64,000 nucleotides of DNA from Oscillospiraceae bacterium (GTDB taxonomy: Bacteria > Bacillota > Clostridia > Oscillospirales > Oscillospiraceae), in NCBI GenBank assembly GCA_020025305.1, contig JAHHSG010000010.1, forward strand, positions 1-64,000, written 5' to 3'. Positions 23,296 through 31,761 of this stretch are shown here, piece after piece. Within the stretch, counting starts at the first letter, position 1. Each line of letters begins with the position of its first letter. The position numbers were made by a program, and so were the translations under genes. A model generated the notes under the pieces. It was given only the letters and a program-made list of their open reading frames with translations, was not told the DNA's origin and did no database searches.

Positions 23296-24420
23296 TTATG
23301 ACAGACGAACCCCGCCCATATACACGGCCTTGCGCTGTAAATCTCCATCGCACACCACAAAGTCAGCCAGCTTGCCCACCTCAATGGAGCCGATTTCCCC
23401 ATCCCGGTGCAACTGGCGGGCAGGGATGATGGTGGCTGCACGAACGGCCTCCTCACGACTGATGCCAAAGCTGATCACATTACGCATACAGGTATACAGA
23501 TCCGCCACGCTGCCGGCAATGGTGCCGTCGGCCAGACGTCCGATATTGTCCTTTAAGAACATATCCTGCCCACCGAACTCATACTTGCCATCCGGCATAC
23601 CCGTGCAGCGCAGTGCATCGGAGATAAGGCAAATCCGTCCCGGGAACAACCGGAAAGCCATACGAATGGCGCTGGGATGGACGTGCTGTCCATCGCAGAT
23701 TAGCTCTGCCGTCACATGCTCATTTTCCGACGCCGCACCGATCACACCGGGCTTGCGGTGATGGATGGACGGCATGGCGTTATAGAGATGGGTCAAATGC
23801 GTGGCACCTGCCTCAAAGACAGCCTTTGCCTCCTCATAATTGGCATCCGTATGGGCCACAGACACAGTACACAACGCAGAGGCTTTTTGGGTGAACTCTA
23901 CGCTGCCCGGCAGCTCTGGTGCCAAATCCACAATGCGGATCAGGCCATGGCAGTTGTCATACAATTTCTTAAAGGCGTCAAAGTCGGGGTTTCTCAGATA
24001 AGCGCCGTTTTGTGCCCCCTTTTTCTTTTCGCAGAAGAAGGGGCCTTCCATCTGGATGCCCATGAGCCGGGCGCAGCCGGCAGGCTGCTCACGGTGCAGA
24101 CGCACCGCCGTTGCAAACGCCTTCTCCAGCACCTCATACGGCAAGGTCATGTTGGCAGGGGCAAAGGATGTAATGCCCTTGCCGGCCAGGAATTTTGCCA
24201 TTTTCACAAGCCCATCATAGTCACCATCAGAGAAGTCAGCTCCAGAGTTGCCGTGGTTATGGACATCAATCAGGCCGGGGATCACATGTGCCCCCTCCAA
24301 ATCCACACCATCCTCAGCAGGAACGGAGGTCATAATCTCCGTAAAGCGACCATCCTCTACGCGGAAGCTGCCATGGACGAACGCATCGCCCTGAAAAATC
24401 ACTGCATTTTTAAAAAGCAT
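23296..24420 (-). CDS. nagA: N-acetylglucosamine-6-phosphate deacetylase
   Basis: NagA removes acetate from GlcNAc-6-phosphate to give glucosamine-6-phosphate. The 374-aa amidohydrolase has metal-site motifs GLIDVHNHG and MEGPFF, the later AHTDANYEEAK and HLYNAMPSIHHRKPG, and LISDAL with the catalytic aspartate. I chose the ATG at 24420 (GAGGTG 6 nt upstream) rather than the in-frame GTG at 24429, which overlaps that site. It is last in an operon with nagB, galE, nahK and a nucleotidyltransferase. Confidence 0.95.
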   Translation of the reverse strand: MLFKNAVIFQGDAFVHGSFRVEDGRFTEIMTSVPAEDGVDLEGAHVIPGLIDVHNHGNSGADFSDGDYDGLVKMAKFLAGKGITSFAPANMTLPYEVLEKAFATAVRLHREQPAGCARLMGIQMEGPFFCEKKKGAQNGAYLRNPDFDAFKKLYDNCHGLIRIVDLAPELPGSVEFTQKASALCTVSVAHTDANYEEAKAVFEAGATHLTHLYNAMPSIHHRKPGVIGAASENEHVTAELICDGQHVHPSAIRMAFRLFPGRICLISDALRCTGMPDGKYEFGGQDMFLKDNIGRLADGTIAGSVADLYTCMRNVISFGISREEAVRAATIIPARQLHRDGEIGSIEVGKLADFVVCDGDLQRKAVYMGGVRLS

Positions 24421-24455
24421 GGGTTTCACCTCAAAATCATGTTGCGTCAGTCAAA

Positions 24456-24647
24456 TTAAAGTACGCCACAGTCACAGCAGCGGTGGAAATCCGGCACCTC
24501 GGAGAGCATCGGATTCCACGAGAGGAAGCGAGACCCTACAATCACCTCATGGAAAGGCGTTATCACAAATCTGCGCTCCCTCCCCCAGTGATACCAAGGA
24601 AAAAAGAGCTGCACCAGCCCACAATAGAAGGCGCTATCCCTTTTCAC
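24456..24647 (-). CDS. Possible small protein between nagB and nagA
   Basis: A 63-codon open frame fills most of the 255-nt gap between nagB and nagA, on the same strand. It starts GTG and encodes MKRDSAFYCGLVQLFFPWYH, ending FHRCCDCGVL with four clustered cysteines. The ribosome-binding site is weak (GTGGA). I do not recognise the family. It may be a real small operon member or a chance frame in a spacer. Confidence 0.28.
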   Translation of the reverse strand: MKRDSAFYCGLVQLFFPWYHWGRERRFVITPFHEVIVGSRFLSWNPMLSEVPDFHRCCDCGVL

Positions 24648-24675
24648 TATTTTTCCACTGCACCGCTTTTACTGC

Positions 24676-25404
24676 TCAGTCCAACAGGCTGGCAGCGGCC
24701 TCGTCCAAAATAACGGTCACGTCAGGATGGAATTGCAGAATAGATGCGGGCACCTCAGGCTTAACAGGGCCAAAGAAGGACTTCTTCACAATCTCTGCCT
24801 TATCTTTGCCCGTAGCAATCAGCAGCACCTTCCGGGCAGCCATGACAGTGCCCACACCCATGGTATAGGCAGCCGTGGGCACCTCGTCCAGAGAGGCAAA
24901 GAACCGCTTGTTAGCCTCACGGGTCATCTCTTCCAGCTCTACCTCATGGGTAACGGCGGGAAAATAATCGCAGGGCTCGTTAAAGCCGATATGACCATCA
25001 TGACCGATTCCCAACAGCTGGATATCCACACCGCCCATGTCGGCAATCTTTTTCTCGTAGTCAGCACACATAGCTTCTGCATCCTCCGCCAGACCGTCGG
25101 GCACAATGGTATTGGCCGGGTCAATGGAGATGTGGTTGAAGAGGTTCTCCTGCATAAAGTAGCGATAGCTCTGGGGATGGTCACCAGAGAGTCCCTTATA
25201 CTCATCCAAATTAGCGGAGCGCACCTTAGAGAAGTCAATCTTTCCGGCCTTTTCACGCTCAATCAGCTCACGGTAGAGAGGCAGAGGCGTAGATCCGGTA
25301 GCCAGACCCAGCACGCACTGTGGATTCTCACGGATGATCTCTTCAAAAATATCAGCGGCCAGTTGACCAGCCTCTGCAGGATTTGCGGCTTTCATCAGTT
25401 TCAT
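24676..25404 (-). CDS. nagB: Glucosamine-6-phosphate deaminase
   Basis: NagB converts glucosamine-6-phosphate to fructose-6-phosphate and ammonia, feeding glycolysis. The 242-aa protein shows LGLATGSTPLPLYREL, NLDEYKGL with the catalytic Asp, GIGHDGHIGFNEP with the catalytic His, and the late GTVMAARKVLLIATG. AAGGAGG precedes the ATG. It starts 15 nt after galE. At 242 aa it is the short, monomer-type NagB common in Firmicutes, without the allosteric extension of enterobacterial NagB. Confidence 0.96.
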   Translation of the reverse strand: MKLMKAANPAEAGQLAADIFEEIIRENPQCVLGLATGSTPLPLYRELIEREKAGKIDFSKVRSANLDEYKGLSGDHPQSYRYFMQENLFNHISIDPANTIVPDGLAEDAEAMCADYEKKIADMGGVDIQLLGIGHDGHIGFNEPCDYFPAVTHEVELEEMTREANKRFFASLDEVPTAAYTMGVGTVMAARKVLLIATGKDKAEIVKKSFFGPVKPEVPASILQFHPDVTVILDEAAASLLD

Positions 25405-25419
25405 AGTTTGTCCTCCTTA

Positions 25420-26436
25420 TCAATCGTCATATCCGTTAGGATTCTTACTTTGCCAATTCCATGTATCGCGGCACATATCCACCTGATCAAATTCAGCCTC
25501 CCAGCCCAACACCTCACGGCTCTTGGTGGGATCTGCATAACAGGTGGCCAGATCGCCGGGACGGCGAGGCGCAATTTCATAAGGCACCTTGACACCGTTG
25601 GCTTCTTCAAAAGCGTGAACCATGTCCAGCACACTATAGCCATGGCCGGTGCCCAGATTGAACACCGCCTCGCCCTTATGACTCATCATATAGCCCGCAG
25701 CAGCCACATGACCCCGTGCCAAATCTACCACATGGATGTAGTCACGCACACCCGTACCGTCAGGGGTATCGTAATCATCGCCGAACACGCTCAGATGATC
25801 CCGCTTACCGATGGCAGTCTGGGAGATGTAAGGCATCAGGTTATTGGGAATACCGTTGGGATGCTCTCCGATGAGACCGCTCTTGTGGGCACCCACGGGG
25901 TTAAAGTAGCGCAGCAATACTACGGACCACTCCGGGTCGGCCTTAGCAATATCACGCAGGATCTGCTCACACATATACTTCGTCCAGCCGTAGGGATTGG
26001 TGCAGTTGCCGGTCTTGGATGTCTCCCGCAGAGGCATCTCGTTATCGCCGGAATACACCGTGGCAGAAGAAGAGAAAATAATCTTCTTCACGTTGTGTGC
26101 ACGCATCACACGGCACAGGCTCATCGTAGAGCCCAAATTGTTCTGATAGTACTCCAGTGGCTTGGCAACACTCTCGCCCACAGCCTTTAACCCGGCAAAA
26201 TGAATGACGCAGTCGATGGCGTGCCGAGAGAAGATCTCATGCAGCAGTTTCTCATCGCACACGTCGCCCTGGATAAACGGAACCTTCTCACCAGTAATGG
26301 TGTACACACGGTTTAAGCTCTCTACATTGGAATTACAGAGGTTATCCAATACGATCGGCTTATGCCCGGCATTAATCAGCTCCACACAGGTATGACTGCC
26401 GATATAGCCGGTGCCGCCGGTTACTAATACATTCAT
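25420..26436 (-). CDS. galE: UDP-glucose 4-epimerase
   Basis: GalE interconverts UDP-glucose/galactose and often UDP-GlcNAc/GalNAc. The 338-aa SDR protein begins MNVLVTGGTGYIGSHTCVEL (NAD-binding GxxGxxG), and carries SSSATVYSG and YGWTKYM with the YxxxK catalytic pair, plus ARRPGD-type residues (APRRPGDLA). Its ATG overlaps the nahK stop (ATGA), so it is translationally coupled. Placement between nahK and nagB suggests use on N-acetylhexosamines rather than only on galactose; that is inference. Confidence 0.95.
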   Translation of the reverse strand: MNVLVTGGTGYIGSHTCVELINAGHKPIVLDNLCNSNVESLNRVYTITGEKVPFIQGDVCDEKLLHEIFSRHAIDCVIHFAGLKAVGESVAKPLEYYQNNLGSTMSLCRVMRAHNVKKIIFSSSATVYSGDNEMPLRETSKTGNCTNPYGWTKYMCEQILRDIAKADPEWSVVLLRYFNPVGAHKSGLIGEHPNGIPNNLMPYISQTAIGKRDHLSVFGDDYDTPDGTGVRDYIHVVDLARGHVAAAGYMMSHKGEAVFNLGTGHGYSVLDMVHAFEEANGVKVPYEIAPRRPGDLATCYADPTKSREVLGWEAEFDQVDMCRDTWNWQSKNPNGYDD

Positions 26437-27515
26437 CTTTTTTCCTCCATGACGATCTTTTTCATTTCATCCCACTTCGCTTCCATATCCTGCACCAGCT
26501 TGAACTGTGTACGGCAGCGATCCAGATTCTGGCCTTCCCGGTGGACGGCAAAGTAGTGGTCCCCGTCCAGGTAGTCGGTCAGAAAACGCAGGCCGCATTC
26601 CAGTGTCATGGTCTTGGCTCCGACAGGCAGCATCTCAATCTCAGCGCTGCTCAACCCGGGGCAGGCCTGCAAAAAGCCACGGGTATAGGTCCGAAACCGA
26701 TCCAGACTCATGGTCATCTTTTCCAGATTCTTCTCATCCTCGGCGGCGGTAGCGGCTCCGAAGCGAATGGAGTCTCCAAAGTCAAAGATGCTCAAACCGG
26801 GCATTACGGTATCCAGATCTATGACGCACATGGCCTTATGGGTCTTTGCGTTCAAAAGAACGTTATTGAGCTTTGTATCGTTGTGGGTCACACGGCGGGG
26901 CAGCTCCCCTGCCTCCATCATGCGCTGGGCAAGCCCGGCCTCTTCCTCCCGTGCCAGCACAAAGTCGATCTCTGCCTGCACGTCCTTGGCACGCCCCATC
27001 ACGTCACGTGCCAGCACCTCGTGGAAGATACGGTAACGATCCGGCGTATTGTGAAAATTGACAATGGTCTCATGCAATTTTTCAACAGGAAAGTCTGCCA
27101 ATTGTTCCTGGAACTGGCCAAAGGCCACAGCACTCTCATAGAAGTCCTGATCACTCTCCGGTGCCTGTAGGCAGACGGTATCCTCCACAAAATCATAGAC
27201 ACGCCAATAGCCATTTTCGTCGTGGGCAAAGCACTGGCCTTCCAGTGTAGGAATCAGCGTCAGAACGTTCTTGGGGTCCTCTGCTTTTTCCCGCAGATAC
27301 TCCGTGACGCTCTGAATATTTTCCATCAGGCCCGGAACATCCTTAAATGCCTGTTCGCTGATTTTTTGCAGGATATAGCGATGACCAGACTCGGTCACCA
27401 CCAATTGCGTGTTGTTGATATGGCCGCAGCCGTAAGGTTCGCAGCTCACCCACTTGCTGTCCAGCCGGAAATGGCTCAAAGCACGGGTCAATACCTCTCT
27501 TGGCAAAACACTCAT
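26433..27515 (-). CDS. nahK: N-acetylhexosamine 1-kinase (NahK-like)
   Basis: NahK phosphorylates GlcNAc or GalNAc at C1. The 360-aa protein is an aminoglycoside-phosphotransferase-fold kinase: GHINNTQLVV near the start, the catalytic loop THNDTKLNNVLL, and CVIDLDTVMPG for metal. The order nucleotidyltransferase-nahK-galE mirrors the lacto-N-biose/galacto-N-biose pathway of bifidobacteria. The start is the ATG at 27515, which overlaps the upstream stop as ATGA. A phosphorylase gene (GH112) is absent in this window, so free hexosamine is the likelier substrate here. Confidence 0.88.
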   Translation of the reverse strand: MSVLPREVLTRALSHFRLDSKWVSCEPYGCGHINNTQLVVTESGHRYILQKISEQAFKDVPGLMENIQSVTEYLREKAEDPKNVLTLIPTLEGQCFAHDENGYWRVYDFVEDTVCLQAPESDQDFYESAVAFGQFQEQLADFPVEKLHETIVNFHNTPDRYRIFHEVLARDVMGRAKDVQAEIDFVLAREEEAGLAQRMMEAGELPRRVTHNDTKLNNVLLNAKTHKAMCVIDLDTVMPGLSIFDFGDSIRFGAATAAEDEKNLEKMTMSLDRFRTYTRGFLQACPGLSSAEIEMLPVGAKTMTLECGLRFLTDYLDGDHYFAVHREGQNLDRCRTQFKLVQDMEAKWDEMKKIVMEEKR

Positions 27516-28420
27516 TTCCAAAGCTCCTCCTCGTAAATGCCGCGTTTCTTCATCTCAGCAATCGCTGTACAAACGCTCTCCAAATCCTCCCGATAGGTCA
27601 CACCGTACCAAGTCTCCTCGCAAGGGAGGACGTTTACACGAGCGCTGCCATCGGCAATCTGCTCATTTACCACAAAGGGCAGGAAGAACTCGCATTTCAA
27701 GGGATTGTCAGGCACATTCTTGTCCAGGAAGGCGGGGAAGCGGCTCCACAGCTCGTCCAGAATGCGGTTGGAGAACCCCCATAGGTTCATGGACACCAGC
27801 GTCTCTCCCTGCAGAGGCACAAAGGTCTTTTCATCCTCGGTATAGGCAGCATCTTCACCGCGCTTGTAGATCTTGGTGCGCTCAGTGATCCCCGTCAGCA
27901 TACCGTTTTCCACCTCACACACACCGCGGGCCACACTGCCATTCTCCGTAACCGTATTGCGCAGACGATAACCCACCATGGCGTAGCTGCTCTCATCCTC
28001 CAAATGAGCGAGAAAGTCATAGATCGTCGTAAAGGCAGTGGGACCGTAAAAGTCATCGGCATTGATCACGGCGAAAGGCCCATCCACTACGCCTTTGCAA
28101 CAGGCAATGGCGTGACCGGTTCCCCAAGGTTTTGTACGTCCCTCCGGCACATGATAGCCCGCAGGCAGATTATGCAGCTCCTGCACAATATAGGACACAT
28201 CGAAGTATTTTTCCATGCGCTGACCGATGCACTCCTTGAACTCATCCGCCATGCCACGGCTGACAATGAAGGCAACACGGCGGAAGCCGGCTCTCCATGC
28301 GTCATACAAAGAAAAATCAATGATGATATGGCCCTGCGGGTCCACGGGGGTAATCTGCTTGGGTCCCCCGAATCTGCTGCCCATGCCGGCAGCCATAATT
28401 ACAAGTGTAGGTTGATTCAT
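27512..28420 (-). CDS. Sugar-1-phosphate nucleotidyltransferase
   Basis: This 302-aa Rossmann-type enzyme begins PTLVIMAAGMGSRFGGPKQI, the G-x-G-x-R-x-G nucleotide motif with its catalytic lysine. It goes on with ACCKGVVDGPFAVINADDFYG (the uridine/metal-binding ADD) and a long C-terminal part with FFLPFVVNEQ. It should transfer UMP to hexosamine-1-phosphate or glucose-1-phosphate made by NahK, giving the UDP sugar that GalE epimerises. AAGGAGG precedes the ATG. It is first in the operon; the exact sugar is not readable. Confidence 0.85.
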   Translation of the reverse strand: MNQPTLVIMAAGMGSRFGGPKQITPVDPQGHIIIDFSLYDAWRAGFRRVAFIVSRGMADEFKECIGQRMEKYFDVSYIVQELHNLPAGYHVPEGRTKPWGTGHAIACCKGVVDGPFAVINADDFYGPTAFTTIYDFLAHLEDESSYAMVGYRLRNTVTENGSVARGVCEVENGMLTGITERTKIYKRGEDAAYTEDEKTFVPLQGETLVSMNLWGFSNRILDELWSRFPAFLDKNVPDNPLKCEFFLPFVVNEQIADGSARVNVLPCEETWYGVTYREDLESVCTAIAEMKKRGIYEEELWK

Positions 28421-28511
28421 AATGCCTCCTTGGTTTTGCTGTTAAGAAATATATTCTTTGCACAGCAAAAGAAATGTGAACAACACATCCCTTTTGCCAG
28501 GCACGTCAAGG

Positions 28512-28703
28512 TTAACCCTTCACACCGCCGGCAATCAAACCTGCAAACAGATGCTGTTCCATCCGCAGGGACAAGATCATCACCGGAACCATTGCAAAGA
28601 GAATGTGGCAAACGGATTCTGCCACCGGATAAAGCTGCAGCCGCAGAACGTTGATGCCATCTGTGAATGGTATGAGCCTCTCATTGGCAATCAGGGGCAA
28701 GGC
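28512..28703 (-). pseudogene. Remnant of a sugar ABC transporter permease (C-terminus)
   Basis: The minus strand encodes GINVLRLQLYPVAESV, then FAMVPVMILSLRMEQHLF and AGLIAGGVKG followed by a stop. This is the typical end of a CUT1 (MalG-like) permease, whose last residues are G-x-x-A-G-x-V-K-G. Upstream, homology fades within about 60 codons, and no room remains for the missing ~220 residues before the araC gene. It sits just before the nucleotidyltransferase-nahK-galE operon, on the same strand. Confidence 0.75.
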
Positions 28704-28856
28704 GGTAGTACATGAAAGTATCATGGATGCCCCACGTAAAATGACAAAAATGCGCACCGCTGCTACGCCTATTATACGCACCCGAATGCCTAAATGATAG
28801 AGAAAATTATTCGTGCATTATCAATATCTTCCCAAAGGCGAAAAATAAGCCGTCTT

Positions 28857-29738
28857 TTATTGCGATTTCATGAAAGCCTCGTAGTTTTTTCGAAAAGCCC
28901 GCGGGCTCATGCCTGTGTTTGCCTTAAAAACGCGCGTAAAATAGTTGTAATCAGAAAAGCCCACTGCTCCGGCCACATCGGAAATGGGGCAATTGCTGGA
29001 AATGAGCAGTTTTTTCGCCGCATTGATACGCCGCAGAGAAATCAGTTGTGTCATGGTTTTACCATTGGAAAACTTTTTGGCCAGCGCACACAACTTCGTA
29101 GTTCCCATATGCAGGTCCGCAGAAATGCGCTGCAGAGAAATCGGCTCCATATAGTGCTGATCCAGATATATCTCCAGTTTCTGCACATCTGTATACTCCG
29201 CCGAACGAATGATCCCCTCCAACTGTATGTAAGAGGCCAGCGCCTCCAACACCTCTGCAAAGGCGGTAATCTCTTCCTCGCTGCACTGGCGCAGTCGGAA
29301 GAACTCACGGCGCAGCTGCTCCATATCCCCATCATACCAGTCCAGCAGACTCTTTGTCCGTTCCCACTGCTGAATGCGGGAAGATTCCTCTAACAGCTGC
29401 CCAAACACCAGATAGGCAATAGGAACCCCACCTTCAAGGATCGGCAGCAGATATTCCCGGAGTCCTGCGTGGCAATGGTACGGGTAGATCCCCGTATTTC
29501 CGGCAGCACGACACTCCCGCACCGCCCGAACATCGCAGTCCCTGCAACGGGCCTTCCCTTCCGCTGTAGCGTGGATACGCTGGCAAAAAGGACTGTGAGC
29601 AGTCCGGATCTGGATATCGCGGCCGCTGCCATCAAAAATATTAGCCCAGATTCCTGTCAGCGTGTGGAGATTGATGATTAATCGCTGCAATTGCGTGCTG
29701 TTAAAAAGAATATTCCGTACAGTCTGTGCCTCATTCAT
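28857..29738 (-). CDS. AraC-family regulator with PocR sensor domain
   Basis: The 293-aa protein has an N-terminal PocR-type domain (about 10-160; the cysteines in HSPFCQRI and ARCRDCDVRAV, and YPYHCHAGLREYLLPI are typical) and a C-terminal AraC double helix-turn-helix (about 190-290; ISLQRISADLHMG, then ISDVAGAVGFSDYNYFTRVF). PocR domains sense small molecules such as hydrocarbon derivatives or sugars. I chose the ATG at 29738 after GGGGGTG; upstream in-frame codons overlap the promoter. It lies next to the permease remnant and amino-sugar operon, which it may once have regulated. Confidence 0.85.
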   Translation of the reverse strand: MNEAQTVRNILFNSTQLQRLIINLHTLTGIWANIFDGSGRDIQIRTAHSPFCQRIHATAEGKARCRDCDVRAVRECRAAGNTGIYPYHCHAGLREYLLPILEGGVPIAYLVFGQLLEESSRIQQWERTKSLLDWYDGDMEQLRREFFRLRQCSEEEITAFAEVLEALASYIQLEGIIRSAEYTDVQKLEIYLDQHYMEPISLQRISADLHMGTTKLCALAKKFSNGKTMTQLISLRRINAAKKLLISSNCPISDVAGAVGFSDYNYFTRVFKANTGMSPRAFRKNYEAFMKSQ

Positions 29739-29780
29739 TGCCACACCCCCCATGCTAAATCTCTGACGTTTCCTTTTTTC

Positions 29781-29809
29781 ATTATAAAGTCTGTCCCCTA
29801 AAAATGCAA
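29781..29809 (-). promoter_or_regulatory. Promoter of AraC/PocR gene
   Basis: TTGCAT (29809-29804), a 17-bp spacer and a perfect TATAAT (29786-29781) on the minus strand. Confidence 0.75.
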
Positions 29810-29860
29810 TAATATTCTCACATAGGCAAAAAAAGGTCGGGAATGCATGGAGAAAAGGAA

Positions 29861-29895
29861 GAAGTCCTGCGGCACGCAAACTGCCGAAGGACTTC
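29861..29895 (-). terminator. Likely terminator of peptide-binding protein gene
   Basis: GAAGTCCT/AGGACTTC extended by GGCA/TGCC around 7 nt, with one internal mismatch. The U tail is interrupted (CTTCTTCCTTTTC). Confidence 0.55.
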
Positions 29896-29918
29896 TTTCA
29901 CTCATCTGATAGCAAGCT

Positions 29919-31514
29919 TTACTTGCTCATTTTGACCACATTAGAAAAATAGTAGTTTCCCATGCCATCGTAACCAAGTCCTGTCAATCCATCCCGCAGC
30001 AGTGCAGCTCTGGCCTCATGATAAAGAGGCATGACATAGCCTTCCTCCAGCAGCATACGTTCTGCATCGGCCAGATAGGCATCTCGTGCTTTGGGGCTGG
30101 ACGCAGCATCGCTGACACGAATGAGCAGATTATAGGCGTTAGAATGAATATTCGCCCAGTTTCTCTGATCGCCGCTGCGCCAATTGGACAGGAGGCCTAC
30201 CGGGTCACCACGATCGCTGCGGATCTGCGCCAGTGCGATCACAAAATCACCGCCGGTCAGCACTTTGTTCATCTCCTCCGCCTGCAGGGGACGCAATGTC
30301 ACTGTCAGCTGTAATTTCTCAGCCCATACGCGCTGCAATTCCTGCGCCGCCTGTTCCATGCCGGGGATCTCCGCCACATAGGCCAGCGTCACACTGCCCG
30401 CCGCAGGCAGCGTCTCTCCTGCCAACAATTCTTGTGCGACACGACAGTTATGCTCATAGCTCTCCGGTTTATTGTCGATCTTTGTTCCCACCGCCGTGCG
30501 GAAATCCAGTCCCTCTGTGTTGCGGATGCCATAGGGAATGATGCCCTCTGCAGGGCGGAAAAGCCGTGCCGGCAGCTTCTGAACCAAAGCATTGCGATCG
30601 ATAACCAACGACATAGCCTGCCGCAGCTTCTGGCTGCTCACATTCTCTGCCATCTGGTTGATGACCAATGTTGTCACTTGCGGATAGGGGTCGGCATGCC
30701 AAGTTTCCGGCTGCGCATCAATTTCTTTTTGTGAAATGCCCAAACGGAAATCCGCCGCTTCATCCTCATAGAATGCAAAGTTCAGCTCCGCAGGTCCCAA
30801 ACGGCGCTTATCATAATACTCTTCCGAAGCCCCCACCTGCAAGGTGTCATCCTGCCAACTGCGGATCTCACGGTATGGTCCATTGCTCACCAGTGTTTGG
30901 GCGGACATGGACCAGTTTTCAGCGCTCACTACATCGCTTCGCACCGGCATCGTCGCCGCCGCTGTGCAGATTTGCTCAATAAAATAAGGGCAGCGGTGGG
31001 ACAGCGTCACCACCAGCGTCTTTTCATCGGGTGCACTGACTTGCAGCTGCTCCACACCCTCACCACTGCGCACCGCATCGTAGCCAGCCACCATATCCAA
31101 CAGGGCTGCATTGGGCGATTTGGCAGCAGGGTCCACCAATCGACGCCACGCAAAAACAAAATCATCAGCCCTTACCGGATTGCCGTCAGACCAAGTTAAT
31201 CCGCTGCGCAGCGTAAAGGTATAGGTCTCCGTGCCATCCAGATTTTCCTCGCACTGATAGTTGCGAGCCATCCCGTTGACGGCATGGACGCGTCCCTCAC
31301 CGTCATTGCCGAACTTCATCAGGTTTTCAAAAAGGTGGCTGACCACCATTTTCTCATTCTCCGTGGTGACCATGGCAGGATCCAGTGTTGCAATGCTCCC
31401 CGGCAGGGATACACGCAGGGACATCTCATCGGAGCGATGTCCGCAGCCGGACAGCAGCCCCAGTGCTGTGACAGCTGCCAACAAAAGGGCAGCAATTCTC
31501 TTTGTATATTTCAT
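29919..31514 (-). CDS. Oligopeptide ABC transporter substrate-binding lipoprotein
   Basis: This 531-aa lipoprotein of the SBP family 5 (OppA-like) has a lysine-rich signal peptide and a lipobox LLSGC near residue 24. The binding domain starts with SLRVSLPGSIATLDPAMVTT and includes TFTLRSGLTWSDGNPVRADDFVFAWRR in part, the family hallmark (FxLRxxxxWSDGxPxxAxDF). The start is the ATG at 31514 with GAGGAG upstream; a longer frame passes through the promoter. Only the binding protein is here. The oppBCDF permease and ATPases are absent, so it may be an orphan receptor sharing a transporter elsewhere. Confidence 0.92.
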   Translation of the reverse strand: MKYTKRIAALLLAAVTALGLLSGCGHRSDEMSLRVSLPGSIATLDPAMVTTENEKMVVSHLFENLMKFGNDGEGRVHAVNGMARNYQCEENLDGTETYTFTLRSGLTWSDGNPVRADDFVFAWRRLVDPAAKSPNAALLDMVAGYDAVRSGEGVEQLQVSAPDEKTLVVTLSHRCPYFIEQICTAAATMPVRSDVVSAENWSMSAQTLVSNGPYREIRSWQDDTLQVGASEEYYDKRRLGPAELNFAFYEDEAADFRLGISQKEIDAQPETWHADPYPQVTTLVINQMAENVSSQKLRQAMSLVIDRNALVQKLPARLFRPAEGIIPYGIRNTEGLDFRTAVGTKIDNKPESYEHNCRVAQELLAGETLPAAGSVTLAYVAEIPGMEQAAQELQRVWAEKLQLTVTLRPLQAEEMNKVLTGGDFVIALAQIRSDRGDPVGLLSNWRSGDQRNWANIHSNAYNLLIRVSDAASSPKARDAYLADAERMLLEEGYVMPLYHEARAALLRDGLTGLGYDGMGNYYFSNVVKMSK

Positions 31515-31548
31515 GGATAACTCCTCTGATCGTTCTGAATTTCTCTTC

Positions 31549-31577
31549 ATTATACCCTCTCCCACTCCTTTTGTAAA
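31549..31577 (-). promoter_or_regulatory. Promoter of peptide-binding protein gene
   Basis: TTTACA (31577-31572), a 17-bp spacer and a perfect TATAAT (31554-31549) on the minus strand. Confidence 0.75.
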
Positions 31578-31738
31578 GAATGAGCGCGGAAATACACAGA
31601 GATACGCCCGAAATGGTCCTTTCTCCGCAAGTATTTTGTTTTTTCTCACCATCTTCCCCCCCTTGCGCAGCTGCAAGCGGGGTATTTTTCTTGCCCAATC
31701 GCCCTGCACGGGGCAAGCCTTCTTGCAAGGAAAGTGAA

Positions 31739-31761
31739 AAGAGCTGCCTTTGGCAGCTCTT
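31739..31761 (-). terminator. Terminator of DEAD-box helicase gene
   Basis: AAGAGCTGCC and GGCAGCTCTT form a 10-bp stem with a 3-nt loop that overlaps the helicase stop codon. The tail is TTTTCAC. Confidence 0.75.
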
